NCBI RefSeq assembly: GCF_000612545.2
Contig: NZ_CP097800.1
Span: 3,159,001 to 3,223,000, forward strand
DNA: 64,000 nt
Origin: Streptomyces sp. PCS3-D2
Lineage (GTDB): Bacteria; Actinomycetota; Actinomycetes; Streptomycetales; Streptomycetaceae
Direction: 5' to 3'
Shown here in pieces: positions 59,161 to 64,000 of the stretch. The notes under the pieces were generated by a model. It did no database searches and had not been told where the DNA came from. It saw nothing but the letters and a program-made list of their open reading frames with translations. Position 1 is the first letter of the stretch, and the number at the start of each line of letters is the position of its first letter. The position numbers and the translations under genes were made by a program.

Positions 59161-60021
59161 ATGAGCTTGGACAGCAGTGACGGTACGGAAGAGCCCGGCT
59201 GGGACGTCGACCCGGAGGACGAACAGGGCGCGGCGGTGGTGGCCGCGCTGGGCCGCCAGCTCAAGGCGTGGCGGGAGTCGGCCGGCCTACGGCCCGCCGA
59301 TTTCGGGGCGGCCATCCAGTACGGGGAGGACCAGGTCCGCAAGGTCGAGGCGGGCAAGCGGATCCCCCGCCCCGAGTACCTGGACAGGGCGGATGAAGCG
59401 CTGAACGCGGGCGGCAAGATCGCCGCCATGAAGGCCGACCTGGAACAGGTCCGCTACCCGAAGAAGGTGCGGGACCTGGTGAAGCTGGAAGGCCGAGCGG
59501 TCGAACTGTCGGCTTACGGCAACCACAACATCCATGGCTTGTTGCAGACGGACGACTATGCGCGGGCCCTGTTCGAGATGTGGCAGCCTCCGCAGACGAT
59601 GGAAGAGGTCGAACGCGGTTTGGCCGCACGGATGGCGCGGCGGTCGATCTTCGAGCGGAGCCCCGCACCCGCTCTGTGCTTCGTCCAGGAAGAGGTGACC
59701 CTACGGCGCCGCATCGGGGGGACAATGGTGATGCGTGGTCAGCTCGAACGTCTGCTGGAGATTGCCGAGCTGCGGCACGTCACGATCCAGGTCATGCCCA
59801 CCCATCTCGAAGAGCACGCCGGAATGGGCGGGTTGATCCAACTGTTGAAATTCGCGGACGGATCGGCGGTGGGGCGTTCCGAAGGGGCCTTCAACGGCCG
59901 CCCCGTCTCAGATCCGAGGCAGGTCCGGATCCTTGAGCAATGCCATGCCATGATCCGATCCCAGGCTCTCACGCCACGGGAGTCCGTCGCATTCATCGAG
60001 CAAGTGCTGGGAGAGACATGA
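59161..60021 (+). CDS. WhiJ-like XRE-family regulator (DUF5753)
   Basis: DNA-binding protein of 286 aa. The XRE helix-turn-helix occupies about residues 26-80 (LGRQLKAWRESAGLRPADFG and DQVRKVEAGKRIP). The C-terminal DUF5753 follows (GLLQTDDYARALFEMWQPPQ, RQEILERSPAP-like RRSIFERSPAPALCFVQEEV, LRHVTIQVMPTHLEEHAGMG). The family includes WhiJ and many paralogues that influence development or antibiotic production. ATG at 59161; the stop overlaps the DUF397 start (ATGA). Confidence 0.92.
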   Translation: MSLDSSDGTEEPGWDVDPEDEQGAAVVAALGRQLKAWRESAGLRPADFGAAIQYGEDQVRKVEAGKRIPRPEYLDRADEALNAGGKIAAMKADLEQVRYPKKVRDLVKLEGRAVELSAYGNHNIHGLLQTDDYARALFEMWQPPQTMEEVERGLAARMARRSIFERSPAPALCFVQEEVTLRRRIGGTMVMRGQLERLLEIAELRHVTIQVMPTHLEEHAGMGGLIQLLKFADGSAVGRSEGAFNGRPVSDPRQVRILEQCHAMIRSQALTPRESVAFIEQVLGET

Positions 60022-60209
60022 TCCACGAGCCCGAGCCGGAGTGGTTCAAAAGCAGCTACAGCGACAGCGGCGACATCAACGACTGCGTCGAGGTGGCCAC
60101 CACCCCCCGCGCGGTCCTGGTCCGCGACTCCAAGGACACCTTGCGCGCCCACCTGGCCTTCGGCCACCCCGCCTGGGAAGGGTTTGTCGCACACGCGTCC
60201 GGCCTGTGA
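60018..60209 (+). CDS. DUF397 protein
   Basis: Small acidic protein of 63 aa with the typical DUF397 pattern: EPEWFKSSYSDSGDINDCVE, then VLVRDSKD. It is translated by coupling with the XRE gene (ATGA). In WhiJ-type systems the DUF397 protein is thought to modulate the partner regulator. Confidence 0.93.
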   Translation: MIHEPEPEWFKSSYSDSGDINDCVEVATTPRAVLVRDSKDTLRAHLAFGHPAWEGFVAHASGL

Positions 60210-60271
60210 CGGAACCGGGGGTTCCTCTCCCGCGTCTCCCGATGAACGGTCGCCAACTGTGCGGGGGATGG

Positions 60272-60709
60272 ATGTCGTTCGACGCGGAATGGGCGGAGCA
60301 CAAAGCCCTCGCCCGGTCGGCGCCGGCACCCGCGCCAGACCCGGTACCGGCGCCCGGGGCGGGCGGTGACGGTCCGGCCGGGGCGCTGGTGGCCACGGCT
60401 TCGTCCCTCAACGGGAATGCGAACCTCCTGATCGAGATCGCCGCGCTGCTCCACGAGGGCCGCCCCGACGGCGACGCGAGCACCATGGCGCGCGCCCCGC
60501 GCGCCCATGCCGACGTGGCCGCACAGACCCTCCGCTTCGCCGCGTTCGCCGACGACCAGTTCAAGGACACCGTCGCCCTCTTCGCCGGGCTCGCCACCCG
60601 CCTCAAGACCGCCGGCACGAGCTTCGCCGAGGTGGACGACGACACCGCCCGGTCCTTCCTGGCCGGCCTCCTCGACTCGGGGCGGTACGTGCCGCCGGAG
60701 TGCAAGTGA
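60272..60709 (+). CDS. WXG100-like/ESX-type helical protein
   Basis: Protein of 145 aa. MSFDAEWAEHKALARS is a start seen in Streptomyces T7-secretion-associated proteins. A Pro/Ala linker follows, then two long amphipathic helices (ANLLIEIAALLHEGRPDGDA and VALFAGLATRLKTAGTSFAE) and an acidic end (EVDDDTARSFLAGLLDSGRY). The layout matches WXG100 or PE-like secretion partners, but no central WxG is present. ATG at 60272 follows GGGGGA. The stop overlaps the next gene (GTGA), so the two are made together. Confidence 0.6.
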   Translation: MSFDAEWAEHKALARSAPAPAPDPVPAPGAGGDGPAGALVATASSLNGNANLLIEIAALLHEGRPDGDASTMARAPRAHADVAAQTLRFAAFADDQFKDTVALFAGLATRLKTAGTSFAEVDDDTARSFLAGLLDSGRYVPPECK

Positions 60710-62097
60710 GCAGGGGGATCAGCCACCGCGAGGACGTCGCGTTCCTGGAGGAGTGCAGTCCGCCGCTCATCGAGCGCAACGCCGCCGAGTTCCGCCGTCT
60801 GCGCGACCTCCTGGTGCAGGTCGGAGAGCCGGCCCGGCGCGCGGAGACCCGTACCGAGTGGGAGAGCGAAGGCAGCCACACGTACACCGAGCGCCTCACC
60901 GAGGCCCGGCTGCTGGTGGCCCAGATGGCCGAAGGCTACGACAGGGCCGCCAGCGCCCTGAACGCCTACGCCGCCGCCGTCACCACCGCGACGTCCCACT
61001 ACCGCAACGGCAAGCACACCGAACGGGCGCTCGCGGCGCTCATCGGCACCAAGGGCGTGGCGGTCACCGAGGCCGCGCGGGCGGCGGAGCCCATGCGGCG
61101 GTGGGAGGACATGCGGGCCACGACCGGATTCCTCGACTTTCTGGCCGAGGTCACCCTGGACGTCGACGACATCCGGGAGGAGGCGGACCGGCTCCACGAC
61201 GCGGCGGGCGGCAGCTTCCATCTCGCGAAGACCGTGGAGGAGGAGGCCCGCGCCACGTGCGTCCACGCGCTGAAACAGGCATACGGGCTGCTCCCCGAGT
61301 TCAGGGTGCCGGACGGCGGCGCACGGCCCGACCTGTACGCGGCGATGGCGGACATCCGCCGGGAGGCGGCGGAGGCCGCCGCCTCTCCGCTGACCCGCCT
61401 GCCCGGCAGCGGCCCGAAGCGGGAGACGGCGCCGGCGGTCGGCGACGCCGAGATGTCACCCGCGCTGCGTGACATCCGGATGCGGATCTCGTCTCTGCCT
61501 GTGGCGGACGACAGCTACTGGGACCCTCCGGGCGACGACGAGGAGCGGGCCCGCTGGATCTCCCGCAACAAGGAGCTGCTGCGGGCCGCCGCGGGGCATG
61601 CCGGACTGCCCGAGGAACTCGTCGCGGGGATCGCCTGGAAGGAGATCGGCGGGCAGTACGGACTCACCGACGACCTCACCGACACCCTGCGCGGCGCGGC
61701 CGCCTCGCCGCTGAGCCCCCTCTCGCCGCGGGACCTGCCGTGGCGGCTGGGCGGGATGCCCGACGAGACCTCGTTCGGGCCGCTCGCGATCCAGCTGCGC
61801 CGGGGCGCCGAGGTGCTCGGCTACGATCCGGCGCACCTCACGCGGGCCCAGCGGGACCTGGTGGAGGAGTCGCTCCAGGATCCGAAGCAGAATGCGTTCA
61901 TCGCTGCGGGCCATCTGGCCCGGCTCAAGGCCGAGGCGGGGTACGGCGACGTGCCGGCGGAGCGGCTGACCGAGACCCAGATGCGGGAGATCGCCGCCCG
62001 CTACAACGGCGGCCCGTACTGGCGGTCGGGCAAGGCCCAGGACTACGGCGATGGCTTCGGCGACGCTCTCGGCAAGGTGAAGGACGCGATGGGATGA
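60706..62097 (+). CDS. Putative secreted effector: helical N-terminus with muramidase/transglycosylase-like C-terminus
   Basis: Protein of 463 aa. The N-terminal 200 residues are helical with a WxxxG turn (TEWESEGSHTYTERLTEARL), as in LXG/WXG-type secreted proteins. The C-terminal part (about 300-463) has the landmarks of a lysozyme-like fold: putative catalytic Glu313 in AGIAWKEIGG, ETSFGPLAIQLRRGAEVLG near residues 354-372 (compare the GLMQ motif), DPKQNAFIAAGHLARLK, and ARYNGGPYW (compare AYNAG). No signal peptide, so export would need a type VII-like route. GTG start overlaps the upstream gene; the stop overlaps the downstream gene (ATGA). Function is inferred. Confidence 0.65.
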   Translation: MSRGISHREDVAFLEECSPPLIERNAAEFRRLRDLLVQVGEPARRAETRTEWESEGSHTYTERLTEARLLVAQMAEGYDRAASALNAYAAAVTTATSHYRNGKHTERALAALIGTKGVAVTEAARAAEPMRRWEDMRATTGFLDFLAEVTLDVDDIREEADRLHDAAGGSFHLAKTVEEEARATCVHALKQAYGLLPEFRVPDGGARPDLYAAMADIRREAAEAAASPLTRLPGSGPKRETAPAVGDAEMSPALRDIRMRISSLPVADDSYWDPPGDDEERARWISRNKELLRAAAGHAGLPEELVAGIAWKEIGGQYGLTDDLTDTLRGAAASPLSPLSPRDLPWRLGGMPDETSFGPLAIQLRRGAEVLGYDPAHLTRAQRDLVEESLQDPKQNAFIAAGHLARLKAEAGYGDVPAERLTETQMREIAARYNGGPYWRSGKAQDYGDGFGDALGKVKDAMG

Positions 62098-62414
62098 CAG
62101 ACGGCAGCGGGACCATCGTCCCGCCCGCGGACCGCGGCTGGGCGCGCCGGGTGCTCGGGCTCCTCCTCGCCCTCGTGCACGCCCTGAACGCCGTGCTCGT
62201 CTACGCCGTCGTGTCCCGCGGGCCGCAGGCCTCATGGGACCACCAGGGGTACGAGGGCACGGCCGCGGCCGTCTTCCTCTCCCTCTGCCTGAGCGCGCTC
62301 GGGCTCCTGATCACGCTCGCCCCACCCGTCCGCAGGCTGCTGGGCCCGTGGTGGCTCGCGCCGCCGCTCGTTCTGGGGGTGATCGCATGGGTTCGCATCG
62401 AGACGCTCGGCTGA
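62094..62414 (+). CDS. Three-helix membrane protein, possible immunity protein
   Basis: Protein of 106 aa with three hydrophobic helices: LGLLLALVHALNAVLVYAVV, AAAVFLSLCLSALGLLITLA and LAPPLVLGVIAWVRI. The N-terminus is short and polar. It overlaps the effector-like gene by 4 nt (ATGA), so expression is coupled. A small membrane protein immediately after a peptidoglycan-active effector is the usual place for immunity, but no sequence motif proves it. Confidence 0.65.
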   Translation: MTDGSGTIVPPADRGWARRVLGLLLALVHALNAVLVYAVVSRGPQASWDHQGYEGTAAAVFLSLCLSALGLLITLAPPVRRLLGPWWLAPPLVLGVIAWVRIETLG

Positions 62415-62612
62415 GGCCGCCCCGCGGGTACACCCGTCTGCCCGCGCCACGCGGCCTCCTCGGCCGTTCGGGGCCCGCCGCCGCACGGCGGGCCGCTGGT
62501 GGTTCGCGGCCGGTACCGTTCGCGGCTCGTTGCTGATCGCGGCCCGTTGCCGGTCTCGACGACCGCACTCGTCCGCGCCCGCACCGTCTGGCGTCCTGCG
62601 GGGAAAAAGACG

Positions 62613-62648
62613 CCGCGGCCCCCGCCCGGACGGGGGCGGGGACCGCGG
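62613..62648 (-). terminator. Rho-independent terminator of the symporter gene
   Basis: CCGCGG with CCGCGG, then CCCCGCCC with GGGCGGGG around a 6-nt loop, followed on the minus strand by a CTTTTTCCCC tract. One of few classical U-tract terminators in the window. Confidence 0.9.
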
Positions 62649-62669
62649 AGTGTGGGATGTGCGGGCTGC

Positions 62670-64000
62670 TCAGGCGGTCGCGGGGGCCGGCTGCGGCGCG
62701 GCGTCGACGACGACCGGGGCGGCGGGCTCGTCCAGCGGGGAGGCCGAGGCGTTGCCGTAGGCCTCCTTGTCCAGGATCCCCTCGCGGGCCGAGACGATGA
62801 CCGGGACCAGGGCCTGGCCGGCGACGTTCGTGGCCGTGCGGATCATGTCCAGGATCGGGTCGATCGCCAGCAGCAGGCCGACGCCCGCGAGCGGGAGGCC
62901 CAGGGTGGAGAGGGTCAGCGTCAGCATGACGGTGGCGCCCGTCAGGCCGGCCGTCGCGGCGGAGCCGATGACCGAGACGAAGACGATGAGCAGGTACTCC
63001 TTGATGCCCAGCTGCACGTCGAAGATCTGCGCGATGAAGATGGCGGCGAGTGCGGGGTAGATCGCGGCGCAGCCGTCCATCTTGGTGGTGGCGCCGAACG
63101 GGACGGCGAAGGAGGCGTACTCCTTCGGGACGCCGAGGCGTTCGGTGACCTTCTGGGTGACCGGCATGGTGCCGACGGAGGAGCGGGAGACGAAGGCCAG
63201 CTGGATGGCGGGCCAGGCGCCCTTGAAGAACTGGATCGGGCTGACCTTGGCGACCGTCGCGAGCAGCAGCGGGTAGACGCCGAACATGACCAGGGCGCAG
63301 CCGATGTAGACGTCGGCGGTGAAGGTGGCGTACTTGCCGATCAGGTCCCAGCCGTACGTGGCGATCGCGGTGCCGATCAGGCCGATGGTGCCGATCGGGG
63401 CGAGGCGGATGACCCACCACAGGGCCTTCTGGAGGAGCTCCAGGGCGGACTCGGCGAGGTCGAGGACCGGCTTGGCCTTGGCGCCGAGCTGGAGGGCGGC
63501 GATGCCGGCGACGACGGCCAGGAAGACGATCTGAAGGACCTTCAGCTCGGTGAACGGGGTGACGATGTCCGTCGGCACGATGCCGGTCAGGAAGTCGATC
63601 CAGGAGCCGGTCTTCTTGGGCTCCTGGCCGTCGGCGGCGGTCAGGCCGGTGCCCGAACCCGGGTCGGTCAGCAGGCCGATGGTGATGCCGATGCCGACCG
63701 CGATCAGCGAGGTGATCATGAACCAGAGGAGGGTGCGGGAGGCGAGGCGAGCCGCGTTGTTCACCTTGCGCAGGTTGGTGATCGACACCAGGATCGCGAA
63801 GAAGACGAGCGGGGCGATGGCCAGCTTGAGCAGCTGGACGAAGATGTCGCCGGTCTTCTCCAACGTGGTGCCGAGCCAGCTGACGTCCTGGCTGCGGGCT
63901 ATCCAGCCGAAGAGGACGCCGAGGGCGAGACCGGCGACGATCTGGGCCCAGAAGGGGAACTTGAACGAGGCCTTGGCAGGGGCCTGTGGGGTCGCGGACA
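62670..64000 (-). CDS. dctA: Dicarboxylate:cation symporter (DctA/GltP family), 5' end off window
   Basis: Secondary transporter for C4-dicarboxylates or glutamate with about eight transmembrane helices. SRSSVGTMPVT is the helical-hairpin serine-rich motif, and GATTKMDGCAAIYPALAAIF plus LAIDPILDMIRTATNVAGQA are the substrate and cation sites. The frame continues past 63863 to the right edge (readable ATPQAPAKASFKFPFWAQIV), so only the first few residues are missing. The C-terminus has a Pro/Ala-rich tail. Confidence 0.92.
   Translation of the reverse strand, partial: SATPQAPAKASFKFPFWAQIVAGLALGVLFGWIARSQDVSWLGTTLEKTGDIFVQLLKLAIAPLVFFAILVSITNLRKVNNAARLASRTLLWFMITSLIAVGIGITIGLLTDPGSGTGLTAADGQEPKKTGSWIDFLTGIVPTDIVTPFTELKVLQIVFLAVVAGIAALQLGAKAKPVLDLAESALELLQKALWWVIRLAPIGTIGLIGTAIATYGWDLIGKYATFTADVYIGCALVMFGVYPLLLATVAKVSPIQFFKGAWPAIQLAFVSRSSVGTMPVTQKVTERLGVPKEYASFAVPFGATTKMDGCAAIYPALAAIFIAQIFDVQLGIKEYLLIVFVSVIGSAATAGLTGATVMLTLTLSTLGLPLAGVGLLLAIDPILDMIRTATNVAGQALVPVIVSAREGILDKEAYGNASASPLDEPAAPVVVDAAPQPAPATA

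Overview
This is a chromosomal core segment of a high-GC actinomycete, almost certainly a Streptomyces. GC is very high throughout, GTG starts and GTGA/ATGA stop-start overlaps are common, and the gene set is typical of the genus: futalosine-pathway menaquinone genes, an SGAP-type aminopeptidase, a whiJ-like XRE/DUF397 cluster, and a complete nuoA-N operon plus a second partial nuo locus. No rRNA, tRNA, CRISPR array, insertion sequence or prophage was found.

Layout. 1-1.3 kb: the start (nuoA2, B2, C2) of a second complex I-like operon leaving the window on the left. 1.4-5.4 kb: two paralogous sensor histidine kinases and one NarL/LuxR-type response regulator, with repeat-rich spacers. 5.5-8.5 kb: korAB, a 2-oxoacid:ferredoxin oxidoreductase. 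8.7-21 kb: a qorB-like quinone reductase, RarD, a secreted aminopeptidase, a small toxin-antitoxin-like pair, a LolA/RseB-fold secreted protein, a polyprenyl diphosphate synthase, a CocE-type hydrolase, a HAD hydrolase, fumarylacetoacetase, a secreted His-rich protein and a decayed Uma2 fragment. 21.4-37.2 kb: nuoA-N as one minus-strand operon with nearly every junction overlapping and a Rex-type operator at its promoter. 38-39.3 kb: an NlpC/P60 cell-wall hydrolase and a small membrane protein. 39.6-49.6 kb: quinone genes (MenJ-like reductase, menG, mqnC, mqnA) mixed with GNAT, glutaminase, a DUF3152 protein, an orphan LuxR regulator and a Ser/Thr kinase. 49.7-57.2 kb: cold-shock protein, a frameshifted lytic transglycosylase, a RibD-type reductase, small secreted or membrane proteins and an acyl-CoA ligase. 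57.5-60.2 kb: an HTH protein and a whiJ-like ATPase/XRE/DUF397 set. 60.3-62.4 kb: a coupled three-gene cassette (WXG-like protein, muramidase-like protein, membrane protein). 62.7-64 kb: a dicarboxylate symporter running off the right edge.

How it fits together. Much of the window serves the menaquinone-dependent respiratory chain: NADH entry (nuoA-N), a probable ferredoxin-linked entry (korAB with nuo2), isoprenoid tail synthesis, ring synthesis (mqnA, mqnC), ring methylation (menG), tail saturation (MenJ-like) and a QorB-like quinone reductase. Control elements visible in the sequence include a Rex site, a shared 19-bp element at the two kinases, a double palindrome before qorB, a toxin-antitoxin operator, a shared TACCGCCGGTA palindrome and a terminator-like hairpin in the cold-shock 5' UTR. 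The most interesting candidate system is the cassette at 60.3-62.4 kb, which looks like an ESX/type VII-style peptidoglycan-active effector with a partner and a possible immunity protein.
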